A stretch of DNA of 55,158 bases, from positions 1 to 55,158 of the forward strand of contig JAQUYX010000002.1 of assembly GCA_028691615.1 (NCBI GenBank). The letters are read 5' to 3'. Source of the DNA: Victivallaceae bacterium (GTDB lineage Bacteria > Verrucomicrobiota > Lentisphaeria > Victivallales > Victivallaceae). The notes under the pieces are model-generated. The model did no database searches and was not told the origin of the DNA. It saw only the letters and a list, made by a program, of their open reading frames with translations. The translations under genes were made by a program, and so were the position numbers. Below are positions 16,082 to 25,455 of this stretch, piece by piece; the first letter of the stretch is position 1, and each line of letters opens with the position of its first letter.

Positions 16082-16587
16082 AGACCGGCCAGCACCTGAG
16101 CGAGCGCCGCGACACAGCGGGTCATCGCCTCCGCGCGCAACCCGGCGGACGCATACTTTTCGCGGAACACGCGACTGCCGGAAATCTTCTCGCCCTTGCG
16201 GTAATTGACGCCGAGAACCGCCTCGGAGGTTTTCGCGTCAAAGGCGAAGACAGTCAGCTGCAAAAAGACCTTCTCCCGGGAGGGGCCGCCCGCAGGAAAA
16301 CGTTCGGCCAGGGCATTGGAAAGCATCTGTTCGGGCAGCTGAACCCAGCGGCTCCGAATATCGAAGGAGACTTGCGAATTTTCCTCGAGAATCATGAAGT
16401 TGAGCTTGGCCCCGGAGGTATTTGCGACCGATCCGAGGGCGGTTGCTGCGGTTGTAGCGGGCGCCGAAGCGGAAACGCGGGGAAGGGAAACTTCATAATA
16501 ATGCACCCGGATCGGCGGATAGGCCGAGAAACATCCGGCGATGCAAATGAACGCCGCGCTCAAGATGGACCATCTGAAAATTCGCAT
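16078..16587 (-). CDS. lipoprotein, possibly an ABC-type transport auxiliary component
   Basis: 169 residues with a signal peptide ending in the lipobox CIAGC (Cys at 19). The rest resembles small periplasmic lipoproteins that accompany Mla/Pqi-type lipid transporters: YYEVSLPRV near the N-terminus, and VQLPEQMLSNALAERF followed by FLQLTVFAFD. The match is by pattern only. There is no transporter gene next to it. It has its own promoter and is followed by the thyX promoter. Confidence 0.65.
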   Translation of the reverse strand: MRIFRWSILSAAFICIAGCFSAYPPIRVHYYEVSLPRVSASAPATTAATALGSVANTSGAKLNFMILEENSQVSFDIRSRWVQLPEQMLSNALAERFPAGGPSREKVFLQLTVFAFDAKTSEAVLGVNYRKGEKISGSRVFREKYASAGLRAEAMTRCVAALAQVLAGL

Positions 16588-16673
16588 AACACCCCCGTCT
16601 CCCCTGTTCCTGCCTGTTGATCCCGATTCGGCGGCTTTTCGCGCGTCGCCGGGAAGCGCTTTCTATAAGGGAT

Positions 16674-16702
16674 AATATAGCAGGAGTGGCGGGCGCTTGC
16701 AA
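16674..16702 (-). promoter_or_regulatory. promoter of the lipoprotein gene
   Basis: On the minus strand TTGCAA (16697-16702) and TATATT (16674-16679) are 17 bases apart, about 85 bases upstream of the ATG. The rest of the 377-base gap between the two divergent genes (16588-16964) shows only a second promoter and G/C-rich sequence without a clear gene. Confidence 0.75.
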
Positions 16703-16863
16703 TCACGCGGGACGGGGATTTTCTCTTTTTTTCTGGCACGGCAGACGAGGCGCGGTTTTTGGCGGGAGTGCCGCCGCAGCCCGAAGTCCGGCGGACAAGT
16801 CATACCGGTCGAACGGATCGAACCTGTCACCGGAAAAATCATCCGCTTTCGCGCCCCGGTCAC

Positions 16864-16892
16864 TTGCAAAAAAACAGGAGTACTGTTATATT
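16864..16892 (+). promoter_or_regulatory. promoter of the secreted coiled protein and TerB-like gene
   Basis: TTGCAA (16864-16869) and TATATT (16887-16892) are 17 bases apart; the same promoter form as at znuA and pfk. Transcription would start about 65 bases before the ATG at 16965. Confidence 0.75.
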
Positions 16893-16964
16893 CCTTTCCA
16901 GGAAAAACGAAAAACACAACGCGATTTTTAGAAGTACGATCAAAAAAAGGATCTCTTGATTCCG

Positions 16965-17474
16965 ATGAAAAAAATTCAATTCTTCTGTTTTGTCTTGGCC
17001 GCCAGCATGCTACTGTGCGTCGGTACGCTCTGCGCAAAGGATAAAAATACCGCCGCATTCAATCCTCCGGCAGAGAAAAACACCCCCACTGTCACCGGGA
17101 ATCCCCGAATGGAGATGGCCGAATTTCGCAAATTATGCATGCTTTATCGCGCCAAGAACGATGACGACTCGTTGCGCGAAGTCGTCGCAAAAGCCAATCG
17201 GATGCTGGACTTGGAAGAGAGCGATCTGATGCGCGAGATCAACGAACTGAAAGTCAGAAGTTCCTCCAAGAAGTTCGCCAAAAAACGCAAAAGCGACATG
17301 AAAAAAGCGGAAAACCGCCTTGCTATCTACAAGAAAAACCGGCAGCAGCGCTTCAATTCGCTTATGACCCGGGAACTGGGATCCTTCTGGCAGCGCGCTT
17401 ATCAGAAGATGCAGCACGATGAGGCGACACCTGCTCCCGCACCCGCTGCGAAAAAACAAAAAGCAACCAAGTAA
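16965..17474 (+). CDS. secreted Lys-rich coiled protein of unknown function
   Basis: 169 residues. A signal peptide (KKIQFFCFVLAASMLLCVGT, then LCA) is followed by a mostly charged helical domain with many Lys, Glu and Arg (DLMREINELKVR, KFAKKRKSDMKKAEN) and a Pro/Ala/Lys tail. No family recognised. An in-frame TTG at 16956 is better spaced from AAAGGA, but the ATG at 16965 begins the signal peptide cleanly. The TerB-like gene follows after four bases, so they are cotranscribed. Confidence 0.7.
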   Translation: MKKIQFFCFVLAASMLLCVGTLCAKDKNTAAFNPPAEKNTPTVTGNPRMEMAEFRKLCMLYRAKNDDDSLREVVAKANRMLDLEESDLMREINELKVRSSSKKFAKKRKSDMKKAENRLAIYKKNRQQRFNSLMTRELGSFWQRAYQKMQHDEATPAPAPAAKKQKATK

Positions 17475-17478
17475 TCCG

Positions 17479-18240
17479 ATGGAAACACAGTATTTGGTCA
17501 TCTCTCTGGCACGAGCTTTGGAAAACGCGGGGCTCACCGCGCGTCCTGAGGTCGCCGTCCGTTTGACCGGATCTTTTTCGACCGGCGAAGGCGAAGGGTA
17601 TCTCTTCGCCTTCCCGCAAGTGCTCTGCATGGCGGAACGCCCTTTGGGAGAGGCCGCCTATTTATGCCGGGTCGTTCCCGTCGAACAGGTCGCAATTCTG
17701 AACGCCCGGGAAGGGGAACTGCTCCTTTCGGTCGACGGCGCGGAACTGCTCTGCCGCTGCAATTGGCCGGAAAATGCCGATCTGGAGGCAATCGCGGCAC
17801 GCTTTCCGCTGGCAGCACCAATTCAGGAGCCAGACGCCCCGGAAGCACAATCATCCGGGGAGAAAATTCCCACCGCCGTTCTCTTTGCCGCCGCGCTCTT
17901 CTTCGCGGCGGGAGCGGATGGCTCTCTCGAACCGATGGAGGAGCAGTTCCTGCATTCCATTCTGCCGGAGGAGATTTTCCAGCTGGGATTGCATTATTAT
18001 CAGCGTTGCGATTACAAAGATTTTCAGCGGCAGCTGGCCGCACGGCTCAATCGCGAACAGAAGCTGTGTTTGCTGACCAACCTCTTCGACCTGCTGCTCG
18101 CAGACGGAGTGCTGGCCTCCGAAGAACGGAATTTTGTCCGGGAACTGGCTGCCGGGATGGATTTTTCGCTTATCGAGCTGGATTCGATCGAGACGCTGAT
18201 GATCGCCCATCGCGATCTGGCGTCCCTGCTGAACAGCTAA
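17479..18240 (+). CDS. protein with C-terminal TerB-like domain
   Basis: 253 residues. The N-terminal half (about 1-110) is a beta-rich region of unknown type. The C-terminal half (about 130-250) is a helical TerB-like domain with two repeats of the pattern FAAGADGSLEPMEEQFL and LLADGVLASEERNFVREL, each holding the acidic pair found in TerB. Such domains are tied to membrane stress or metal sensing in tellurite-resistance and other systems; no other ter gene is here. No signal peptide. Its end overlaps the convergent gene by four bases. Confidence 0.7.
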   Translation: METQYLVISLARALENAGLTARPEVAVRLTGSFSTGEGEGYLFAFPQVLCMAERPLGEAAYLCRVVPVEQVAILNAREGELLLSVDGAELLCRCNWPENADLEAIAARFPLAAPIQEPDAPEAQSSGEKIPTAVLFAAALFFAAGADGSLEPMEEQFLHSILPEEIFQLGLHYYQRCDYKDFQRQLAARLNREQKLCLLTNLFDLLLADGVLASEERNFVRELAAGMDFSLIELDSIETLMIAHRDLASLLNS

Positions 18241-18782
18241 TTCGCATCCTGCGCAACCGGCATTCGCGGCGTTTCCCCCGGGACGGGGCATCCGACAACT
18301 TGCGCGGCAAATAATTTTTCCAGATATTGCCCCGCCTCCGCATCCCTTCCGGATAGAGTCCAAAGTCGGACTATCTCGGCGGCCAATGCGCTTTGAGCGA
18401 CCTCATTCATCCGCACGGATGCCATTTCGAATCCCTTCCCGGACTGCCAGATTGCATTGGCGTAGGGATATTCCGGCGATCGGTCAACGTGGGCACTGTC
18501 AAACCGGACGCAATCGCGCCAGCGCGGCTGCGGCATCCGCGTCCGGTCGGGAAAGAGCAGACGCGTAAACTGGCGGTCTTCAGAGATCCGTTGCGCCAAA
18601 GGAAAAAACCAATAATATTTGGTATGCCGTACCCGCCCGGAATAAAGGTCGATTTCGACGCTCAGACAATTCATTCTGCTCCACGGAAAAAGGTACGGCG
18701 CCATCTCCGGAAGCCCGACCGCCAGCAGAATCGCCCCCAGCACCGACACGCCGACCAACCGTTTCACTTTGGAAATTCTCAT
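18237..18782 (-). CDS. single-pass membrane protein of unknown function
   Basis: 181 residues with a basic start (MRISKVKRLVG) and one hydrophobic segment at about 11-30, then a soluble domain rich in Arg, Tyr and Trp (YSGRVRHTKYYWFFPLAQR). ATGA overlap with the MATE gene fixes the start at 18782. It is the last gene of the 23708-18237 operon. No family recognised. Confidence 0.65.
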   Translation of the reverse strand: MRISKVKRLVGVSVLGAILLAVGLPEMAPYLFPWSRMNCLSVEIDLYSGRVRHTKYYWFFPLAQRISEDRQFTRLLFPDRTRMPQPRWRDCVRFDSAHVDRSPEYPYANAIWQSGKGFEMASVRMNEVAQSALAAEIVRLWTLSGRDAEAGQYLEKLFAAQVVGCPVPGETPRMPVAQDAN

Positions 18783-20200
18783 TTTATTGAATTCCTTCCC
18801 CCGATCAAATTGATTTTTCGCCAACAGCCGGCATGGAACCGCCAGAAGACAATCGACGCCTCCACCAGCGCATAACAGGCCAGAAAGATCCACACCTGAA
18901 CCACCGAGGCGTGCAATTTAAAAATCAAAAAGAGCGTTCCGGGCATCATCACCAGCCAGGCCCCGCCCGAAGTGATCAGCAACACCGCCAACGTATCTCC
19001 CGCTCCGCGCAACGCTCCGGCAAATGTGAATTTGGTCGCGTCGCAGAAATTAAAGAAGACCGCCGTCAAAAGAATCTGTTTGGTCACCTCGACGACCTTT
19101 GCAAAATTCACCGCCCCGCCCTGCTGCGCCGGCGCAAAAATCATAATCAACACTTCCGGCAAAAAGACATACAGCAACGCTCCGCCGATCATATAAACCA
19201 TCGCCGATTTCCATGCCCGCACCGCCGCCTTCTCCGCAATCGACGGTTCCCCGCGTCCGATGTATTGTCCGACGACGATTCCGCAACCGTCGGCCAGTCC
19301 CATCAGCGGCATGAAAAAAATATTGTTGATCGCCAGCGTCAGCACGCTGGCCGTCAACGCCTCCGTTCCAATTTTGCCGAAGGAGAACGTCACCACCGCA
19401 AACGCCGCGCAGTCCAGAAAAATTTGACTTCCCGCCGGAGTTCCATACCGGAGAATCTTCCGGCACATCGCCCATTGAATCCCCACCAGACGCCGGGTCG
19501 GATACTGTCGCTGATTGGTCAGCAGGAACGCCCCGAGCATCATCAGAAATGTAACGCCCGTACAAATCGACGTGGCCCATCCGGCCCCCGCAATTCCCAT
19601 TGCCGGGATTCCAAGTCTGGGCGCCCCGAAAATCATCCAATAATCCAGCGGCACATTGAGCAGACATCCAAAAATACTGATCGCGGCGACCAGCTTGGTT
19701 TTCCCGCGCCCCGAGAAAAAACCGCAGAACGGCGCCCACAAGCAGGAGAATACACCGCTGGGAATGAGTGCGTCAAAATACGTCAGTTCCAGTTTCGCCA
19801 GCACCGGGTCGTCCACCATCGCCCGGATGACGCCGTGTCCGATCCACGGATTGAGAAAAACCACCAGCAGCGAGGCCGCCGCCATGAGAAATCCCGCCGA
19901 CCATACTGCGAAGACACAACTCCCTCTTTTGCCCGCGCCGAAAAACTGCGCCACCAGCGCCGAGGTATATCCGCCGGTCGCCATATAAAAACAGAACAGG
20001 CAGAAAAAGAGAAATCCCGCCGGAAATGCGGCGGTGACATCCAGCGTCGAATTACGGGCCAAAAAAGTCCGGTCGCAAAATTGCATGAGCATATGCGACG
20101 CGCTCATCAGCACCAATGGGTAGGAAATCCGCAGAATTTCCCGGAATCCGCCGGGACGCGGAGGCGCGGAAAGCCCCCGGAACAGAATTTTATCTCGCAT
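18779..20200 (-). CDS. MATE-family multidrug/cation antiporter
   Basis: 473 residues with about 12 hydrophobic helices, two-fold pseudo-repeat as in MATE transporters. Typical segments: ISYPLVLMSASHMLMQFCDRTF in the first helix pair (here shown only in part) and MGLADGCGIVVGQYIGRGE at the start of the second half. It exports cationic compounds in exchange for Na+ or H+. ATG at 20200 follows GGAGG. It lies 62 bases after the zinc permease gene, in the same operon. Confidence 0.88.
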   Translation of the reverse strand: MRDKILFRGLSAPPRPGGFREILRISYPLVLMSASHMLMQFCDRTFLARNSTLDVTAAFPAGFLFFCLFCFYMATGGYTSALVAQFFGAGKRGSCVFAVWSAGFLMAAASLLVVFLNPWIGHGVIRAMVDDPVLAKLELTYFDALIPSGVFSCLWAPFCGFFSGRGKTKLVAAISIFGCLLNVPLDYWMIFGAPRLGIPAMGIAGAGWATSICTGVTFLMMLGAFLLTNQRQYPTRRLVGIQWAMCRKILRYGTPAGSQIFLDCAAFAVVTFSFGKIGTEALTASVLTLAINNIFFMPLMGLADGCGIVVGQYIGRGEPSIAEKAAVRAWKSAMVYMIGGALLYVFLPEVLIMIFAPAQQGGAVNFAKVVEVTKQILLTAVFFNFCDATKFTFAGALRGAGDTLAVLLITSGGAWLVMMPGTLFLIFKLHASVVQVWIFLACYALVEASIVFWRFHAGCWRKINLIGGRNSIK

Positions 20201-20262
20201 AAGGCCTGCCCTCCCGGGGCAGCGCAAAAAAGTCGTTATTCCTGAAAAAGTCGGCACACCTC

Positions 20263-21102
20263 TCACCGGCGGATGTGCCGGTAGAGCAGCGAAAAAAGAT
20301 AAACCGCGCCGGCCAGCAGCACCACCATCGCGCCGCTGGGCAGATCCGTCAGATAGCTCGCCGCCATGCCGGTACTGGTGAAAAGCATTCCCAGCAGCGT
20401 GGCCAGAATCATCATCGACCACACATTTTTAGCGAACAACCCGGCGGTGGCAGCAGGCAGCGTCAGCAGTGCGATCACCAGAATGATGCCCGCCACGTTG
20501 ACCATCACGACGATCGTGAGCGCGGTCATGACCAGCACCATGAAGTAAATCAGTTTGACGCGCGCCCCGCGCAGTTCCGCGTAGGTATCGTCGAAAACCA
20601 CCGCGAGAATGCCGTTGTAGAAGAGCACCAGCGGCACCAGTACCGCCAGATCCAGGAGGATGGTCGCGTAAACCTCCCGCTCGGAAACCAGCAGAATATT
20701 ACCGAAAAGATACCCCTGCAAATCCACATACCCCGGCGTTCTGGCCAGAAAGACCAACCCGATGGCCATGCCGAACGCCCAAACCACGCCGATCACCGTG
20801 TCCTCCCGTTCCCGGGCGCACAAACTGACCGTCCCGATAATCAGCGCCGCCAGAACCGCCGCAATCATCGCTCCGGTCATCGGCGTCAACCACGACACAT
20901 GCCAGACCCTCTGGAAATACAAAGCCGCGCCGACCCCGCCCAGCACCGCGTGCGCGATCGCCCCGGCCAGAGAAGTAATCCGTCGGATGATGACCAAAGT
21001 CCCCATAGCGCCGAATGCGACGCTTCCGAGCACCCCCACCAGAAGCGACGCCCGCAAAAACCCCATGGAGGGGTCCATCAGATCCACCAGAAATTTCGTC
21101 AT
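20263..21102 (-). CDS. znuB: zinc/manganese-type ABC transporter permease
   Basis: 279 residues, about eight helices, ABC-3 family. MGTLVIIRRITSLAGAIAHA and GIILVIALLTLPAATA are the hallmark loops that bind the ATPase. ATG at 21102 overlaps the ATPase stop as ATGA; the frame upstream lies within the ATPase gene. With the ATPase and the ZnuA-type binding protein coded at 45384-46337 it would form a high-affinity zinc importer; the assignment of metal rests mainly on that His-rich binding protein. Confidence 0.85.
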   Translation of the reverse strand: MTKFLVDLMDPSMGFLRASLLVGVLGSVAFGAMGTLVIIRRITSLAGAIAHAVLGGVGAALYFQRVWHVSWLTPMTGAMIAAVLAALIIGTVSLCAREREDTVIGVVWAFGMAIGLVFLARTPGYVDLQGYLFGNILLVSEREVYATILLDLAVLVPLVLFYNGILAVVFDDTYAELRGARVKLIYFMVLVMTALTIVVMVNVAGIILVIALLTLPAATAGLFAKNVWSMMILATLLGMLFTSTGMAASYLTDLPSGAMVVLLAGAVYLFSLLYRHIRR

Positions 21103-21857
21103 GATTGCCTCTCTTCCTCGCGTCCGCCGCAACATTTGCAGTGATGCACCGGCGCCACCGCATGGTGATAGAGGCTGTCCATCTCATGTTCGGAGAGCGC
21201 CACCGGATCGTGAATTGTGAGACTCCGGTTGACGCAGATAACCATGTCCACATTCTTGTCGACGAATCCGAGGTCGTGGGAGATGGTCACCAGAGTCATA
21301 CGCTTGCGAAGCTGGGCGAGGGTGCGATAAAATTGTTCCCCGGCGCCGGGGTCGATGTTGGCCGTCGGTTCGTCCAAAAGCAGAAGTTCGGGATCTCCGC
21401 ACAGCGCCCGAGCAATCAAGACCCGCTGCCGCTGTCCGCCCGAGAGTTCTGCGAAGGAGCGTTTTTCCAAATCGGCCACGCCGACTTCGGCGAGCGCGGC
21501 GCGAGCCTTTTCGCGATCCTCGCGGCGGTAAAAACCAAACGGACGCAGACGCCCCATGATGACCACATCGCGTACCGAGATCGGGAAATCGCTGTCCAGC
21601 TTGTGATATTGGGGCATGTACCCGACCTTCGGCCGTGCGGAAACCGGATCGGTTCCAAAGACATGCACGCATCCCTTCTGCGGCTTTAAAAGTCCGAGAA
21701 TCAGCTTGAGCAAAGTGCTCTTTCCTCCCCCGTTGGGACCGATCACGCAGGCGTTTGCGCCCACGGGAATGTTCAGATTAATCCGGCTGAGCACAGGCGC
21801 GCTTTTGGCGAGGTAAGAAAAGTCCAGATCATGAATTTCGACGGCGTTTTCGTTCAT
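21099..21857 (-). CDS. znuC: zinc-type ABC transporter ATPase with Cys/His tail
   Basis: 252 residues: Walker A GPNGGGKST, signature LSGGQRQRV, Walker B LLLLDEPTANID, and switch His in TISHDLG. After the normal fold the C-terminus continues HHAVAPVHHCKCCGGREE, a Cys/His cluster that could bind zinc, perhaps sensing it. Overlaps the lipoprotein gene and the permease gene by four bases each. Other metals such as manganese cannot be excluded. Confidence 0.88.
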   Translation of the reverse strand: MNENAVEIHDLDFSYLAKSAPVLSRINLNIPVGANACVIGPNGGGKSTLLKLILGLLKPQKGCVHVFGTDPVSARPKVGYMPQYHKLDSDFPISVRDVVIMGRLRPFGFYRREDREKARAALAEVGVADLEKRSFAELSGGQRQRVLIARALCGDPELLLLDEPTANIDPGAGEQFYRTLAQLRKRMTLVTISHDLGFVDKNVDMVICVNRSLTIHDPVALSEHEMDSLYHHAVAPVHHCKCCGGREEERQS

Positions 21858-22465
21858 TTTTTGCTTTCGACAGGTTTTGCAATCAATGCTTCCGCACTGG
21901 GATTTTCTTTTCGACTCTCCACAGTGTCCCGGCGATCCGCCGCGGTGCGAACCATCTCCGCGTCAAAAACGGTCGTACGCACATAGAAGAGCGCCTTGGC
22001 GCGAATGACAAAGAGGTTTGTTTTCCTCGAAGAGATATTTTCGACGGTTCCGGCTGCGGTAATCCGAATCGGAGCGCCGCCGGCAGTTGTACCGAGCGAA
22101 TCGGTAACGTCGTTGATCCGGTTGGAGCCTGCCCCCGGCGGAGTGAATTCTCCGACCTTGACCCGGCGCACATATTCAATGGCAACAAGCGTCGCTCCGA
22201 CTTCACGAGCCTTCTCCTGAAAGTGTTCGCGGATCTCATAAATGTCGATTCCGTCTCCGGCTTCCATTGTGGCATACCCGATCAAAGTGTATCCCGGAGG
22301 CACTGCTTTGACCGAATTGACCAGCTCAACCGTCTCGCTCTCGGGCACAGGTGCAAACGTCTGTCCGTTATAATCAAGCTGCACGCAGCCGGAAAGTCCT
22401 GCCGCCGTGATCGCCAGCGCCAGCAAACGCCCGGCCGACTCAATCAGTAGTGATCTTCTTTTCAT
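21854..22465 (-). CDS. lipoprotein of unknown function
   Basis: 203 residues with a lipoprotein signal ending LSGC (Cys at about 27). The mature part contains PPGYTLIGYATMEAGDGIDIYEI and EKAREVGATLVAIEYV (shown in part), which look like the oligomeric small-lipoprotein folds that describe 'is this gene in the envelope' only in broad terms; I recognise no family. It overlaps the CNNM gene by 26 bases and znuC by four, so it belongs to the same transcript. Confidence 0.65.
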   Translation of the reverse strand: MKRRSLLIESAGRLLALAITAAGLSGCVQLDYNGQTFAPVPESETVELVNSVKAVPPGYTLIGYATMEAGDGIDIYEIREHFQEKAREVGATLVAIEYVRRVKVGEFTPPGAGSNRINDVTDSLGTTAGGAPIRITAAGTVENISSRKTNLFVIRAKALFYVRTTVFDAEMVRTAADRRDTVESRKENPSAEALIAKPVESKK

Positions 22466-23708
22466 ATTTCCCGCCTCCCGCCGGATCGATCTTTCTCACA
22501 TTAAATTCCAGCACGCTTCCACGTCGAAGTTTCCGCACGCAAAATTCTGCATTTCCGACGCGGTAAGAGTCCCCGCCGCGGGGCACGCGTCCGAGCATCC
22601 GAATGAACCATTTGCTGACCGGTTCGGCGCGACGCGGCAGTTCCAGATTGGTTTCGCGTCCAAGTTGCGCCAGCGAAATTCCTCCGCCAACCACCCACAG
22701 GTGTTCCGAAGGCGAATAGAAGGTGCGCGGCAACGGATCGAATTCATCGTCGAGGTCGCCCATAAGCTCTTCAACGATATCTTCCATCGTGACCAGTCCC
22801 AGCGATTTCTGGTCGGCGCCGCGCACGATGGCCATATGACAGCGTTGTGTGGCAAAGCGTTCCAAAAGTTCCGCCACGCACTCATCCGGCTCGGAAAAAC
22901 CGATCGGGCGCACCAGATCGCCGAGCCGGGCGGTCTCCGGCGCCGCGCGGTAAACGGCCACAAGTTCCTTGAAATTGACATATCCGAGCACATCGTTGCG
23001 GTCGTTCCCCCGGCATACCGGATACCGGGTGTGAAAATCGACGCCGACTTTGCTGATGGCGTCGCTCAAACTCTGATCGGTGGAGATGAAAGAGACATTG
23101 TCGATCGGCAGCATCACCTGTCGGGCCGTTGTCGCGGAGAGCTGCGGGACGGCGCGAATGATCCGTTCCTGACGGGAGCTGATCTGCTGCCGGTTGCGTG
23201 CGACTGCGGCGAGGGCGGAAATTTCATCCGCCGTGGAAGGCTCCTTGCCTTTGCGGCGGAACTCGAACGGCCGGTTGAGCAGTCCGACCATGGCAATCAG
23301 AGGTGCAAAGAACATCGTCATGAAGTTCAACGGGCGTGCCGCGCGCGCCATAATGGAGGTATTGAATCGCACGCCAATGGTTTTGGGCAGAATTTCGGTG
23401 TATTGCACCATCACGAGGGTAAACGCAAGCGTAAAAACCCAAAGCCAATGATTGCCGTAAAGACGCCCGAATTCCGCGCCTGCGACTGCGGCGCCGATGG
23501 TGTGTGCGGCGGTGTTGACGATCAAGATCACGGCGATCGATCGGTCAATATTCTGCTTCATCTGGCGGCAGAGGAATCCGGTCTTCGGATTGCGCCGGTC
23601 GATTGTTGCGAGCTGGCTGGGCGTCAAGCTCAGAAGCGCCGCCTCCAGAAGCGAACACAAATGCGAAATCACCAAAGCAAAAACAACGCTGAATATCAAT
23701 AATGTCAT
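22440..23708 (-). CDS. CNNM/HlyC-CorC-type membrane protein with CBS domains
   Basis: 422 residues. An N-terminal DUF21/CNNM membrane domain (three to four helices in about 1-140, with LEAALLSLTPSQLA and the small-residue turn IVNTAAHTIGAA) is followed by a pair of CBS domains (about 185-310: MLPIDNVSFISTDQSL, GLVTMEDIVEELMG) and a C-terminal CorC/HlyC domain. Such proteins are linked to magnesium or sodium transport and cobalt resistance. It is the first gene of the zinc transporter operon. GGAAGGAGTGG precedes the ATG. The 172 bases upstream (23709-23880) show no clear promoter or gene. Confidence 0.88.
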   Translation of the reverse strand: MTLLIFSVVFALVISHLCSLLEAALLSLTPSQLATIDRRNPKTGFLCRQMKQNIDRSIAVILIVNTAAHTIGAAVAGAEFGRLYGNHWLWVFTLAFTLVMVQYTEILPKTIGVRFNTSIMARAARPLNFMTMFFAPLIAMVGLLNRPFEFRRKGKEPSTADEISALAAVARNRQQISSRQERIIRAVPQLSATTARQVMLPIDNVSFISTDQSLSDAISKVGVDFHTRYPVCRGNDRNDVLGYVNFKELVAVYRAAPETARLGDLVRPIGFSEPDECVAELLERFATQRCHMAIVRGADQKSLGLVTMEDIVEELMGDLDDEFDPLPRTFYSPSEHLWVVGGGISLAQLGRETNLELPRRAEPVSKWFIRMLGRVPRGGDSYRVGNAEFCVRKLRRGSVLEFNVRKIDPAGGGKYEKKITTD

Positions 23709-23880
23709 AGTACTAAGAAAACCACTCCTTCCGGAAAAAAATAATCCTGTTTCTCATCGCGGTCCCTTGCTGAAACAAACCGCATCCCATCTTTGACCAC
23801 TGCCCGCGTGCCAAAGCGCGGCGTGTCAATTCAAATTCGTCTAATGCGGCGAGGCGGATTGGAAAATTCCGTTCATGAAG

Positions 23881-25455
23881 TTACTTTTTGTTTTCCTCCG
23901 CTTCGGACACGGCGCGCGCCTTGAGCGCGGCGGCCATCTCCGGTGGGAAATTTGCAATCGCATTGCGATAAATTGTCTGCTTCATCTCGTTGTAAGGAGG
24001 AAGGCCGCGGCTCTCCTGCACATCGGAGTTCTCCTTTTGATACCGGTTGTAAATATAGCGGGCCATCCGGTCGTTGGCGGCGGAGGCGTCCATATCGCCA
24101 TAGGCGGCGTAGTACATGCTGCGCAGCAGCATTCCGGAGATCAACTGCAGCGCCTGCTTGACTCCGCCGTCGCGAATGTCCTCGCCCCACCCCTCCATGG
24201 CGAAATCCTCCAAACTCGGACGCCGCTGGGTGCTGTCGATTTTTTTGAGTTCCTCATAGTATTCGGCGGCTTTCCGAAATTTTCCGTAGGTGAAAAGCGT
24301 AACGATCGCGTCCTTCATAAAATTGACCTTGGCGCTGAAGAAGGAGGAGACGTCTGGATTTTCCTTTATCGTCTTGTCGAAGGTGTCCTTGACGGCATCA
24401 AGCACGTCGAAATTGGGGACCATGATCACATTCTTGCGGCTTTTCGGATCAAAGAAAAGCAGTCGTCCACTCTTGAACGATTCATACAAGGCTTGCGTGA
24501 CCATGCGTTCGCAATCCAGATTGCGGTGTCCGATGGTTTTCTTCAATCCCATTGTGGCCCAATAAAGCGCCTGCGATTCCGGCATGCGCCAGTCGAGCCG
24601 TCCGTATTTCGCATCCAGCTCGGCAAGCAGTGCGGCATCGAGTTTGAACCGTTCCCGCAAATAAGTGCGGCGGAAATAATTCTCCAACTTTTTCGCCATT
24701 TCGGGATCATCGAGCGTCCCGATGAATTTCTCCGGCAACTGAGCCTTGTTCGCCTTGAATGCTTCATAAAGCTCGTCGAAGGTCGAATATCCAGCCTCCT
24801 TCCTTTTCGCAGACAAAAGCGCATTGTCCGCATAAAGAGCGTCGAATTCCTTGGCGGAGGCGGGCGCGGCGGCCATTCCGGGGATATCGGGATTCACCCC
24901 CAGCACCTCGAGCATCTCCAGAGCGATCGCATTCTTGTAAAACAAGTTTGCATCATCCATGATATTCCCGATTTTATGCTGGAAAATCCATCCCAGTTCC
25001 TTATAAAGCTTGGGATCCTCAGGGTTGTACGCCAGCGCGCGGTCGCGCAAAAGTTTGATTCCTTCGTTGACCCATTTCCAGCGGTCTTCAAATGAGGACC
25101 GAGTGACGGAGATATTGTAGGCCATGTTCCACGCCAGATAGGCCGCTCCACCGGAGAACGTCGGCTGAAGGTCGGTGATCCATTTGGCCAGCTGCACCAT
25201 TTCAAAGTAGTTGCCCTTGTCCTGCAACCCCATGGCGCGGAACCACAGCAGATCCGCGATGATCCCGCGGAAACTACCCAGCGCGGCGGTGGTGAACGTC
25301 ACCAACGGAGACGCGTTTGCGATCTCGCCGGTAAAGCGCAGATTGTTCTCCTTGATCTCGCGGTCAAGCCGTCCGGAGACGACGGAAATTCCGCCCAGCA
25401 GAACCAGCGACGCCGCCAGCGCCGCGAAATAGATGCAAATCGTTCGAAATCTCAT
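23881..25455 (-). CDS. membrane-anchored TPR-like protein of the SPFH-ABC operon
   Basis: 524 residues with one N-terminal transmembrane segment (about 6-25: ICIYFAALAASLVLLGGI) and a long helical exported or cytosolic part carrying TPR-like repeats, e.g. WKWVNEGIKLLRDRALAYNP, DPKLYKELGWIF and YGKFRKAAEYYEELKKID. It overlaps the ABC permease gene by four bases and is the last gene of the operon. Probably an assembly or scaffold partner of the ABC-2 exporter. I know of no characterised homologue. Confidence 0.75.
   Translation of the reverse strand: MRFRTICIYFAALAASLVLLGGISVVSGRLDREIKENNLRFTGEIANASPLVTFTTAALGSFRGIIADLLWFRAMGLQDKGNYFEMVQLAKWITDLQPTFSGGAAYLAWNMAYNISVTRSSFEDRWKWVNEGIKLLRDRALAYNPEDPKLYKELGWIFQHKIGNIMDDANLFYKNAIALEMLEVLGVNPDIPGMAAAPASAKEFDALYADNALLSAKRKEAGYSTFDELYEAFKANKAQLPEKFIGTLDDPEMAKKLENYFRRTYLRERFKLDAALLAELDAKYGRLDWRMPESQALYWATMGLKKTIGHRNLDCERMVTQALYESFKSGRLLFFDPKSRKNVIMVPNFDVLDAVKDTFDKTIKENPDVSSFFSAKVNFMKDAIVTLFTYGKFRKAAEYYEELKKIDSTQRRPSLEDFAMEGWGEDIRDGGVKQALQLISGMLLRSMYYAAYGDMDASAANDRMARYIYNRYQKENSDVQESRGLPPYNEMKQTIYRNAIANFPPEMAAALKARAVSEAEENKK

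Noticed and set aside
16588-16964. Small overlapping frames in the divergent gap
   Set aside because: They overlie two good promoters; no conserved sequence.
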